From Chloracidobacterium sp. UBA7659 (lineage in GTDB: Bacteria > Acidobacteriota > Blastocatellia > Pyrinomonadales > Pyrinomonadaceae), in assembly GCA_002483395.1 (NCBI GenBank), contig DLHV01000241.1:26352-33757 (forward strand): DNA of 7,406 nt. The letters run 5' to 3'. The notes under the pieces are model-generated. The model saw only the letters and a program-made list of their open reading frames with translations, was not told the DNA's origin and did not search any database. The stretch's first letter is position 1, and every line of letters starts with the position of its first letter. Of the stretch, positions 1 through 5,507 are shown one piece after another. The position numbers and the translations under genes were made by a program.

Positions 1-116
1 ATTCGGTTCTGTTCCTTTTCAAAATCGTACAGCCTCGCTTCATTCTTCTGGAACCAGTTCCAAAACGCGACGTCTTTGCGCTCTTGTTTTCTCGAAAAAA
101 GATTGAATATTGACAT
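1..116 (-). CDS. Conserved hypothetical protein, N-terminal fragment (runs off left edge)
   Basis: An open frame starts at an ATG at 116-114 and continues without a stop through the left edge, giving 38 codons. The peptide begins MSIFNLFSRKQ and continues with an aromatic and charged stretch (FWNWFQKNE, then RLYDFEKEQ). That F-W-x-W-F-x-x-N-E-x-R-L-x-x-F-E pattern resembles the start of a small conserved hypothetical family I recall from several phyla; this is recognition from memory, not a search. There is no signal peptide, so it is probably cytosolic. The upstream bases end in GGAA directly before the ATG, a weak ribosome site. It lies 104 bp downstream of the DUF6968-DUF3658 gene on the same strand, so the two may be co-transcribed. 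Function unknown. Confidence 0.6.
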   Translation of the reverse strand, partial: MSIFNLFSRKQERKDVAFWNWFQKNEARLYDFEKEQNR

Positions 117-220
117 TTCCGTGGGAACGATGCCGGTCGACACCGTTTTGAAATATATTACACCAAAACCCGAGTATATGGTGACTCGTGAAGTTCGCGT
201 GTTTCCACGTGGGGGAGGTT

Positions 221-820
221 CTAGGGCAGTTTGACCTCGCTAAATCTCATGAATTCGAGATTGCCCTGCGACAGGAGCCGTCCTTCTTGCACGAGCTTCC
301 GAACCCGCGAGGCATAGAAGATGTCTGGAACGAGTTTGAAGTTATCTGAGTCAACGGCCATTGCTATTCCGACTACCCGGGCAACCTTTCGGAATTGTGT
401 TGAAGCACCGGCCATTAGCGCATCATCGATGTTCTGAATTTCTTCGGCAGTCAGCCGGTTTACTCGTTCCTGCTGTTCGTCGGTCATCGGCCAATCTGGT
501 TCGGGCTCTTCGGTTGGTGGTTCAAACAATTCCTCAACCGTCAGTTCAGCTCCATTCTCTTCCCAAAACAGTCTGCCGCCGTCTTCAACAAAATAGGTCA
601 AGAGCCGCCCGATTAGCTGCTGGGCAATCGTCAGGGCCTGCCAAGAATCGACACCGCGCATGTCAGGAAAAGCTCCGTGCAAACCGATCATTGCCACCGG
701 ACAAGCCCAATCGCCGCCGTCAGGATACGGCTTTCCGACCATAAGGCGTATCTCGAACCCTCGCAAATCTTTATCGATCGCATAGATGGTTCGCTCGGCT
801 ATTAGCTCTCGTTCGATCAT
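221..820 (-). CDS. DUF6968-DUF3658 two-domain hypothetical protein
   Basis: This 199-residue protein has two recognisable halves. Residues about 5-100 look like DUF6968, with IAERTIYAID, then GDWACPVAMIGLHG, a D-S-x-Q-A-L segment and LLTYFVEDGGRLFW. After an acidic, proline-rich linker (about 100-112), residues about 114-199 look like DUF3658, with IDDALMAGA, FRKVARVVG, PDIFYASRVRKLV and QGNLEFMRFSEVKLP. Neither domain has a known biochemical role. Without a signal peptide or membrane segment it is probably cytosolic. The start is the ATG at 820, preceded closely by GGAGA, too tight for an ideal ribosome site. A perfect TATAAT lies about 10 bp upstream. Its linker region resembles part of the 89-residue protein at 1897-2166. 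The domain assignments are from memory of family motifs; the coding call itself is secure. Confidence 0.85.
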   Translation of the reverse strand: MIERELIAERTIYAIDKDLRGFEIRLMVGKPYPDGGDWACPVAMIGLHGAFPDMRGVDSWQALTIAQQLIGRLLTYFVEDGGRLFWEENGAELTVEELFEPPTEEPEPDWPMTDEQQERVNRLTAEEIQNIDDALMAGASTQFRKVARVVGIAMAVDSDNFKLVPDIFYASRVRKLVQEGRLLSQGNLEFMRFSEVKLP

Positions 821-830
821 TCTCCATCAA

Positions 831-836
831 ATTATA
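831..836 (-). promoter_or_regulatory. Possible -10 box for the DUF6968-DUF3658 gene
   Basis: The minus strand reads TATAAT at 836-831, ten bases before the ATG. At 17-bp spacing the -35 position reads GGGCAC, which is a poor match and lies in the first hairpin of the array. If used, transcription would start within a few bases of the ATG, giving an almost leaderless mRNA. It could be chance. Confidence 0.25.
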
Positions 837-847
837 TCGGATGATTT

Positions 848-1015
848 CGGGCTGTGCCCGCCTATTTGCGGAAAAGCTGCGCTTTTCCGGCCAGCTGCCT
901 GACCTCTCGCGGCTGTGCCGCCGCTCCACTGGCAGGCGGAAACGGCGGCATAGCCGCAAAGAATTTATTAGCTGACGGTGAAGCACAGCTTCACGGCAAT
1001 ACAGCGGCAAAGCCG
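848..1015. repeat. Array of six triloop hairpins sharing a GC-NNN-GC core
   Basis: Six perfect short palindromes occur in 168 bp, each with a 3-nt loop: 848-860 (CGGGC-tgt-GCCCG), 869-889 (nine-bp stem around tgc, arm CGGAAAAGC), 909-921 (GCGGC-tgt-GCCGC), 945-957 (GCGGC-ata-GCCGC), 978-994 (GTGAAGC-aca-GCTTCAC) and 1005-1015 (CGGC-aaa-GCCG). Every stem closes on GC before the loop and opens on GC after it, while the outer stem sequences differ. Open frames cross this block on both strands, but they have low-complexity composition and no family features, so I treat it as non-coding. It lies between the 3' end of the ClpP-like gene and the 5' end of the DUF6968-DUF3658 gene. It could be a composite palindromic repeat element; the identity is unknown. 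Confidence 0.75.
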
Positions 1016-1042
1016 AGAACGCTGGAAAATCGCAGAAACGCA

Positions 1043-1096
1043 CGCCTGACCCCGATTGCTCGCCTGACCCCGATTGCTCGCCTGACCCCGATTGCT
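1043..1096. repeat. Perfect 18-bp tandem repeat, three copies
   Basis: The unit CGCCTGACCCCGATTGCT occurs three times without a mismatch at 1043-1060, 1061-1078 and 1079-1096. The array ends four bases before the stop codon of the convergently placed ClpP-like gene (stop at 1103-1101, minus strand). Read on the minus strand the unit contains GGGGTCAGGC, a kind of sequence I loosely associate with flanks of REP-associated transposase elements; no transposase is present here. The 18-bp period is a multiple of three, so translations across it repeat a six-residue peptide. Confidence 0.95.
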
Positions 1097-1100
1097 CCCT

Positions 1101-1892
1101 TTATCGAGATTTCTGGCGTGGATTAGGCCCAAGTAAAAGCTGCTTTAGCCTAACCCGAAGCTCGGGTTGAATTACTTTTTCCTTGCAGTCGTTAAACTTC
1201 GCGTATTCCTTTTCGTTCTCAAGCAACAAATCGATGCCCTCCCAGAAATTTGGTGCGCGTTTGCACTTAGCTAAGAGAAACTCTTCATACCAGTTCGCAT
1301 ACCTTCCGAGTTCATCCAGATCGTCTTCTGTTAACCAACGTATTTCCTTCGATGAAGTAGCATTCATGCGATCAACTAATTGCCTCGGTACGTAGTTCCG
1401 CTCAAGATAATCATTGAATGCCTTTGTAAGTTCAAGTTGTCGTTTCTCGGCATTCGTCGGGCTTAGTCCAGCAAAGTAGCGCTGGTCAAAGTAGGGTCTG
1501 TGGATGCCGACTTTTCCGCCAGAGCTTCGTTCGACCGCGCTAATGTACAGGACGAAACACGCACTTGCGCAACTTGCGTCCGGAGGAATATAAACCTCCG
1601 CATACATTTCTCTCAATAGTCGACCAATTTTTATGGCTTCAACGACATCGCCTCCGTTTGAAGAGATGTATATAGACCGCGTTGATATTAGATAGCTGTC
1701 AAAGTCCTTGAGAAGGAAAGTTCGCAAACGGTCATAGTCGGCGAACTGGATATCGCCAGTAATATAAATAACTTCTTTCGCTGATGAGCGAGCACGGCCT
1801 TTAGTTTCGTCTATTTGACCCCACCTAAACTCCATCGAGTAGGTAGGAAGCGAAAGAAGAAAAAGTAGGATTATTCGCGTTAAGAGAGGCAT
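1101..1892 (-). CDS. Secreted ClpP/SppA-fold protein (COG3904-type predicted periplasmic protein)
   Basis: From the ATG at 1892 the product is 263 residues. It opens with a hydrophobic signal segment (LLTRIILLFLLSLP) with likely cleavage near TYS, so it should be exported. The core is ClpP/crotonase-like. There is a strand and Gly-Asp (YITGDI), then IYISSNGGDVVEAIKIG. The next block, CASACFVLYISAVER, has a Ser in the nucleophile position, and GKVGIHRP follows with a His 21 residues later, close to the Ser-His spacing in ClpP. A third catalytic residue is not clear; LTEDDLDELG is a candidate region. The ATG is preferred over a GTG at 1904 because AGAGGAG (1910-1904) overlaps the GTG but lies 11 bp before the ATG. 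That ribosome site lies in the last codons of the upstream 89-residue gene, whose stop is four bases away, so the two are probably translationally linked. Substrate unknown. Confidence 0.8.
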   Translation of the reverse strand: MPLLTRIILLFLLSLPTYSMEFRWGQIDETKGRARSSAKEVIYITGDIQFADYDRLRTFLLKDFDSYLISTRSIYISSNGGDVVEAIKIGRLLREMYAEVYIPPDASCASACFVLYISAVERSSGGKVGIHRPYFDQRYFAGLSPTNAEKRQLELTKAFNDYLERNYVPRQLVDRMNATSSKEIRWLTEDDLDELGRYANWYEEFLLAKCKRAPNFWEGIDLLLENEKEYAKFNDCKEKVIQPELRVRLKQLLLGPNPRQKSR

Positions 1893-1896
1893 CTGC

Positions 1897-2166
1897 TTAA
1901 ACACTCCTCTGGGTTATCAAATCGCACGTAAATCTGAGAGTTGTAGTCCGCGGGATTCTACCATATTTCTCCGTTGCGGCTTTACGGAGCGGATCTGACT
2001 GAGAATTCTGCGCTTCGCATTGTTCTCGGAATCGCATGATTATAATAGGTAACGCTTCGTCGATCTTTTGAGTTGGTCTGCTGTGAGCGTCGATCCGTGC
2101 TTGCTGTTCCTCAGTCGGCGGCCACTCGAATCCCGGCGTTGTTACAACTCGTTTCTCGGGGTTCAT
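1897..2166 (-). CDS. Small hypothetical protein (89 aa)
   Basis: I do not recognise a named family. The 89-residue product is hydrophilic, with no signal or membrane segment. Residues 14-38 contain EWPPTEEQQARID and then QKIDEAL. This closely parallels DWPMTDEQQERVN...QNIDDAL at residues 109-135 of the DUF6968-DUF3658 protein about 1 kb away. Beyond this point the two sequences diverge. The second half is rich in Arg, Lys and Thr. The start at 2166 has no good ribosome site. The gene sits between the nuclease-like gene (80 bp upstream) and the ClpP-like gene (its stop is four bases from that ATG, and its last codons hold that gene's ribosome site), consistent with one operon. It could be an intact small gene or the remnant of a longer DUF3658-related one. 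Its coding status rests on context and the shared segment. Confidence 0.55.
   Translation of the reverse strand: MNPEKRVVTTPGFEWPPTEEQQARIDAHSRPTQKIDEALPIIIMRFREQCEAQNSQSDPLRKAATEKYGRIPRTTTLRFTCDLITQRSV
1904..1910 (-). promoter_or_regulatory. Ribosome binding site that decides the ClpP-like gene start
   Basis: AGAGGAG on the minus strand lies inside the final Gln-Arg-Ser codons of the upstream gene. It overlaps the upstream GTG candidate (1904-1902), so the ATG at 1892-1890 is the likelier start. Confidence 0.55.
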
Positions 2167-2205
2167 AATTTCTAATAAGAAGTCTTCAGTAACGCACGCC
2201 CGACA

Positions 2206-2274
2206 TTAATTGGCTGCCTTCTTCCCTTGCTCCTCTAACATTTCCTTTACCATCTCAGTAGTTCTAGAAAATCT
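2206..2274 (-). other. Possible out-of-frame C-terminal tail of the nuclease-like gene
   Basis: In another minus-strand frame, 22 codons run to a TAA at 2208-2206 and read RFSRTTEMVKEML followed by EEQGKKAAN, a plausible helical, charged protein end. It overlaps the last codons of the nuclease-like frame, which stops at 2247. One extra A in the AAAA run at 2279-2276 would join the two frames as LEEFMKN-RFSRTTEM. This may be a real frameshift, a sequencing error or chance. Confidence 0.35.
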
Positions 2275-3197
2275 ATTTTCATGAATTCCTCGAGTCCTGA
2301 GGAACTCACGATGGCGACGGAGCGCGTAAAATCTCCGAAATAGGAATCGCGATCCTTGTCGGCGTCCCTGATAAACGGTGAGGCATCTAGAAAACGGTTA
2401 TGGTTGTACCATAACCACGGGACCTGCACTGCCTCGACAGAACCCGAAGGAAGTTTGCCGGTCGCAGTATCTGCAAGGTCAAGTTGTGTGTTAGAGGTGT
2501 ATAGCTTTGCCGTTGTGAAAATCGCGGGAACAAAGACGGCCTCCTTACGAAGTTTATCGTTTCTAAGGTCGTGTCGTAGCCGGTCAAGGTAACCTATGAA
2601 TCCTTTTTGCGCGCGAAAAACCTGCCCCAATGCCTGATTGATCGGTGAGCGATCGTGGCTACCAATGCCATCGCCTTTTGCATCGGTTTTAGACTCAAAT
2701 CCAAGCTCAAAAGTTCCCCTTTGGACATGCGTAGTCCTTGTCATCGCCCGAGCAGGATTCACTGCAGATCCGAGATTTGGGATAATGCTTTCAATCTGTA
2801 TCAGGCTATCGATTCTAGTCCCATACATGATCTTTCGCGGGTTTTTTACGAAAAGCCAGTTGGCTTTTGCAGGGTCGACCCGTTTGCACTCCCCGATTAA
2901 ATACGCCTTCCTGTTCTCATCCCAGCTCTTAGCAGTCAGCTCGAAAACGAAATCAATATGAGTTTGCTCACCCGGGTTTCCGACCGGAATTTCCGAGGCC
3001 TCAAGAAGCCAGCCGCATTTCTGTTGATCGTATAGGTCTCGTGCAGTCTTTATCACGGAATACTGGAAGCCAAAGCCGTGAATATTTAGTATCTTCTCCA
3101 GATCAGCGGAAACATTTCCGTTCATTCTTTCTTCTTTTTCTTCCATCGCTTTTTCAACCAAGCCACCTTCAAAGAATAAAGAGAAGGCCACGCACAT
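2247..3197 (-). CDS. Putative PD-(D/E)XK nuclease-like protein of unknown family
   Basis: The longest frame gives 316 residues. A PD-(D/E)XK-like arrangement is visible: a helix near residues 31-50, then THIDFVFEL with Asp82, and about 20 residues later AYLIGECKR with Glu103-x-Lys105. A later helix holds QALGQVFRAQ. The second half has VPAIFTTAKLY, VPWLWYNHN and FTRSVAIVSSSGLEEF, motifs I associate with uncharacterised proteins of this type. A nuclease role is an inference from the D...ExK pattern; no DNA-binding or methylase partner is adjacent. There is no signal peptide: the start of the longest frame (MCVAFSLFF) is weakly hydrophobic and has no ribosome site. The ATGs at 3146 or 3125 are likely better starts, the latter preceded by a purine-rich AAGAAAGA. 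The 3' end may be frameshifted at 2276-2279. It heads a probable operon with the 89-residue and ClpP-like genes. Confidence 0.75.
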   Translation of the reverse strand: MCVAFSLFFEGGLVEKAMEEKEERMNGNVSADLEKILNIHGFGFQYSVIKTARDLYDQQKCGWLLEASEIPVGNPGEQTHIDFVFELTAKSWDENRKAYLIGECKRVDPAKANWLFVKNPRKIMYGTRIDSLIQIESIIPNLGSAVNPARAMTRTTHVQRGTFELGFESKTDAKGDGIGSHDRSPINQALGQVFRAQKGFIGYLDRLRHDLRNDKLRKEAVFVPAIFTTAKLYTSNTQLDLADTATGKLPSGSVEAVQVPWLWYNHNRFLDASPFIRDADKDRDSYFGDFTRSVAIVSSSGLEEFMKIDFLELLRW

Positions 3198-3335
3198 ATC
3201 GCTAGACCAAGTCTTGACAATTGACGTTGGCCCTTACTCATGTGGGGCTACTGAAGTTGAACAGATACGAGTCTCCGTACTCCGATCACATACCATGCCC
3301 ATGCCGCCGTCGGATGTTGGGCACTCCCCGAAGGG

Positions 3336-4343
3336 TTACGAAACATTAACGATCAAGCCATCGGTGCTGACTTTATAATTCAGGACCTCGGCTCCGGCTT
3401 CGGCGGAGAGTGCGGTTTCGACATCCTGTTTTCGGCCTTCTTCGCAGAAGAAGGCGATGCAGCCGCCGCCGCCGGCACCGCAGATCTTCGCGGCGATCGC
3501 GCCGTTGTTCAACGCCTTGTCGATCAGCATATCCATATGCGGAGTTGTGATCCTCGGAGAGAGTTGTTTGCGATGCGGAAATGCGTGTTGGAGAATTTCG
3601 CCGACACGTATCCAGTCATTTTCGAGCAAGGCACCACGCAGTTTTAGAGCGTCATCACGGATGCCTTCGAAGATGTCATAAAGCTCACGGCTGCCGTCGA
3701 TGTGTCGTTTGGTGATCTCCCAATTGTTTGTGCCCGAATTTCGCGGCTCGCCGGTGTATAGGACGACAACTCGTTCTTCAAGCGTCTTGATGTCGATGTC
3801 CAGGGCTTCGCGGCGAATGCCTTCGGGGCTGAAGTGGATTGCAGCCGTGCCGCCGTATTGGGCTGAATAATAATCCTGAAATCCGGTTGGGACCTTTATT
3901 ACCTGGCATTCGACATTTGCGGCGATCGGGATAAACCGGTCGGGAGAATAGCGGTTTTCGACCAGCGTGTTCAGCGCTCCGATACAGGCGATATTCAGCG
4001 TCGACGAACCGGCAAGGCCCGCCCCGGCGGGGGCTTCGGAATCTGTGGTCATGTTGAAGCCGGTTTCGGGCTTGAAAAAATAGACGAGCTTTGAGAGAAG
4101 CTCAAGCCGCGGCTCGTTCTTCAACTCGCCCATTTTATCGAGCGATGTTTCGAACTTGACGCCGCGGTCGATCGATTCGAGAACTATTTGATCGTCGTCA
4201 CGCGTTTCGATACGGCACTTGGCCAGAAGGTCGACGGCGAAATTCACCGTCGCGGCACCCTCGTGAAACAAAAACAGAGGCGGTATGTCAATTGTTCCGC
4301 CGGCAAGATCGACCCGCGTCGGAGCGGAAGATTCGATTATCAT
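3336..4343 (-). CDS. GHMP-family sugar kinase (heptose-7-phosphate kinase / galactokinase-like)
   Basis: From the ATG at 4343 the product is 335 residues, normal for the family, which transfers phosphate from ATP to a sugar or isoprenoid alcohol in the cytosol. All three GHMP motifs are present: SAPTRVDLAGGTID at residues 6-19, PAGAGLAGSSTLNIA at 105-119 (the ATP-binding glycine-rich loop) and KICGAGGGGCIAFF at 286-299. GFQDYYSAQYGG (154-165) is typical of the COG2605 branch that includes D-glycero-D-manno-heptose 7-phosphate kinase. The substrate cannot be fixed from sequence alone; no heptose or LPS gene is adjacent. The frame stays open 48 codons upstream to a GTG at 4487, but that part is translated repeat (reading GRNATVKERA) and has no family similarity, so the shorter start is chosen despite having no clear ribosome site. 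Confidence 0.9.
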   Translation of the reverse strand: MIIESSAPTRVDLAGGTIDIPPLFLFHEGAATVNFAVDLLAKCRIETRDDDQIVLESIDRGVKFETSLDKMGELKNEPRLELLSKLVYFFKPETGFNMTTDSEAPAGAGLAGSSTLNIACIGALNTLVENRYSPDRFIPIAANVECQVIKVPTGFQDYYSAQYGGTAAIHFSPEGIRREALDIDIKTLEERVVVLYTGEPRNSGTNNWEITKRHIDGSRELYDIFEGIRDDALKLRGALLENDWIRVGEILQHAFPHRKQLSPRITTPHMDMLIDKALNNGAIAAKICGAGGGGCIAFFCEEGRKQDVETALSAEAGAEVLNYKVSTDGLIVNVS

Positions 4344-4387
4344 AAGGTAATTAAAGCTAAGTACTCTGTAATCAAAGCTCGTTAACG

Positions 4388-4471
4388 CTACGGGCAGAAA
4401 CGCGAGTGTTAACGAGCGTGCTTTTACGCTAAATTGGGCACGCTCCTTTACAGTCGCGTTTCTGCCCGTAG
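4388..4471. repeat. Long interrupted inverted repeat (potential 84-nt hairpin)
   Basis: The 18-bp arm CTACGGGCAGAAACGCGA at 4388-4405 is a perfect inverse of 4454-4471. Inside it, GAGCGTGC (4414-4421) is a perfect inverse of 4438-4445. The outer and inner stems are separated on each side by exactly 8 nt (4406-4413 and 4446-4453), which still match partly, and the loop is 16 nt. Overall the half-element is about 34 bp. It lies upstream of the GHMP kinase and downstream of dedA, both minus strand, so it could act as an RNA hairpin between them or be a mobile palindromic repeat. Confidence 0.9.
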
Positions 4472-4517
4472 GTTCAAAGTTGGGCACGCTCCTTTACAGT
4501 CGCGTTTCTGCCCGTAG
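4434..4517. repeat. 38-bp direct repeat, two copies, 46-bp period
   Basis: The segment 4434-4471 recurs without a mismatch at 4480-4517, starting TTGGGCACGCTCCTTTACAG and ending in TCTGCCCGTAG. The copies are separated by 8 bp (4472-4479). Either copy can pair with the inverted arm at 4388-4421, so two alternative hairpins are possible. A short separate hairpin, CGCTA-tct-TAGCG, follows at 4528-4540. The pattern suggests a repeat family unit copied once inverted and twice direct. Confidence 0.95.
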
Positions 4518-4570
4518 TAAAATGATTCGCTATCTTAGCGTAAATTGGTAATCAAAGGATAATCGAGAGA

Positions 4571-5323
4571 TTATTTTTTTGCGGCTTTTGACGTTTCCTT
4601 GTTGACTACTTCTCCGTCTGCATTGACCTCGTCCCGGTTCGGCTCTCGTGTAAGGTGGAGCCGTTCGGTGAGATCGTGAAGTTTTTCCTGGGCAACTTCT
4701 TCCACGGCGTGGAGCTTTTCTTCGAGTTTATGCAGCGCTTCGGGATTGACTTCCTCAACCCTTTCGGACAGCCAGAAACGCTCGGCGGCATAAATGATGA
4801 TGACCGCAAAAAGTATCACGAAAAATAACGCGATCCCGATCTGTTTGAAGTCACCGATGATCGATGTGATCGCCCCGCTAAAGACATAACCGGTACCCGC
4901 GAGAAGCGTTACCCAAAGACCGCAACTTATCGCGTCCAGGACCAAAAAACGACGAAACGGCATCTTGCCGATCCCGTAGAAAACGCACATCGCGACGCGG
5001 ATGCCGTAAATGTATTTCGAAATGACTATTGCGTACTTGCCGAACTTGTCGATCAGGCGTTCTATCCGCGGTTGGGCCATCTGATAGAAGCGGTAGTCCT
5101 TTGCATTCTCGTGAAAGATGCGCCCGACGGCGTAACCTACACTGTCTCCGACCATTCCGCCGAGCGTGCCGAACAAAAAGACTTTGAGAAAACTGTAATT
5201 ACCGAAATAGCCGCCGTGAGCCATTGTCCCGGAGATCAATAGCGTAATATCACCCTCGATAGTGCAGAGGGCAAACACGGCGTAGATGCCGTACTGCTGT
5301 ATTATAAGTTCAAGCTGATCCAT
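4571..5323 (-). CDS. DedA-family (VTT domain) integral membrane protein with charged C-terminal tail
   Basis: The 250-residue product is a DedA/VTT-domain membrane protein. The family includes undecaprenyl-phosphate flippases and others linked to envelope homeostasis; the substrate here is unknown. Visible features are an N-terminal hydrophobic helix with TIEGDITLLISG (conserved acidic Glu23), a glycine-rich segment GTLGGMVGDSVGYAVGR, the core KFGKYAIVISKYIYGIR with the conserved Arg109, then GLWVTLLAGTGYVFSG and a last strong membrane helix at about 160-180. The usual Arg of the F-x-R-F/Y element appears as Lys103. Residues about 186-250 form a charged helical tail, likely coiled coil at 188-225, ending Lys-rich and presumably cytosolic; this extends beyond the typical family end. 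The ATG at 5323 is chosen over an in-frame TTG at 5341; neither has a clear ribosome site. It is divergent from the ROK gene. Confidence 0.9.
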   Translation of the reverse strand: MDQLELIIQQYGIYAVFALCTIEGDITLLISGTMAHGGYFGNYSFLKVFLFGTLGGMVGDSVGYAVGRIFHENAKDYRFYQMAQPRIERLIDKFGKYAIVISKYIYGIRVAMCVFYGIGKMPFRRFLVLDAISCGLWVTLLAGTGYVFSGAITSIIGDFKQIGIALFFVILFAVIIIYAAERFWLSERVEEVNPEALHKLEEKLHAVEEVAQEKLHDLTERLHLTREPNRDEVNADGEVVNKETSKAAKK

Positions 5324-5359
5324 AAAAAAGCGGGATCTCAAACGGGAGAGACTCTCAAA

Positions 5360-5388
5360 AGAGTAGCCTTCGAACGACTTCCAGTCAA
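5360..5388 (-). promoter_or_regulatory. Candidate sigma-70 promoter for dedA
   Basis: On the minus strand, TTGACT at 5388-5383 is followed at 17 bp by TACTCT at 5365-5360, which keeps the most conserved -10 positions (TAxxxT). It lies about 37 bp upstream of the ATG. The leader contains overlapping short palindromes (GAGAG-a-CTCTC at 5346-5356, or ACTCT-caaa-AGAGT at 5351-5364). Confidence 0.4.
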
Positions 5389-5433
5389 ACTATTCGCGAC
5401 TTACCGGGAGTGGTCATATAAACAAACGATTGT

Positions 5434-5462
5434 TTGACAGTTCCGGGGGCACTGTCTAAAAT
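5434..5462 (+). promoter_or_regulatory. Sigma-70-type promoter for the ROK gene
   Basis: A perfect -35 TTGACA (5434-5439) and a -10 TAAAAT (5457-5462, five of six) are separated by the ideal 17 bp. Transcription would start near 5469, leaving a leader of about 39 nt. A purine-rich ribosome site AAGAAGG (5491-5497) lies 10 bp before the ATG at 5508. Confidence 0.7.
5436..5456. promoter_or_regulatory. Inverted repeat in the promoter spacer, candidate operator
   Basis: GACAGT (5436-5441) and ACTGTC (5451-5456) form a perfect 6-bp inverted repeat with a 9-bp G/C-rich centre. It begins inside the -35 box and ends directly before the -10 box, where a dimeric repressor would block RNA polymerase. 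The binding protein is unknown; the structure could also be chance. Confidence 0.4.
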
Positions 5463-5507
5463 CGCGTTAGTTTCTAAAGATCATAAACAAAAGAAGGTTT
5501 TCGGAAA

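Noticed and set aside
117..220. Imperfect inverted repeat (CGTGGGAAC at 120-128 and GTTTCCACG at 201-209) between the two leftmost genes
   Set aside because: Nine pairs with one wobble and a 72-nt loop are too weak to call a structure or terminator.
771..1126. Open frames of about 90 codons on both strands across the hairpin array and 18-bp repeat
   Set aside because: Their residues come from palindromes and tandem repeats, they have no family features, one overlaps the DUF6968-DUF3658 gene, and the other repeats a six-residue unit set by the DNA repeat.
4388..4517. CRISPR-like array of repeats and spacers
   Set aside because: Only two direct copies are present, the gap between them is 8 bp, and a third copy is inverted; no cas gene is seen.
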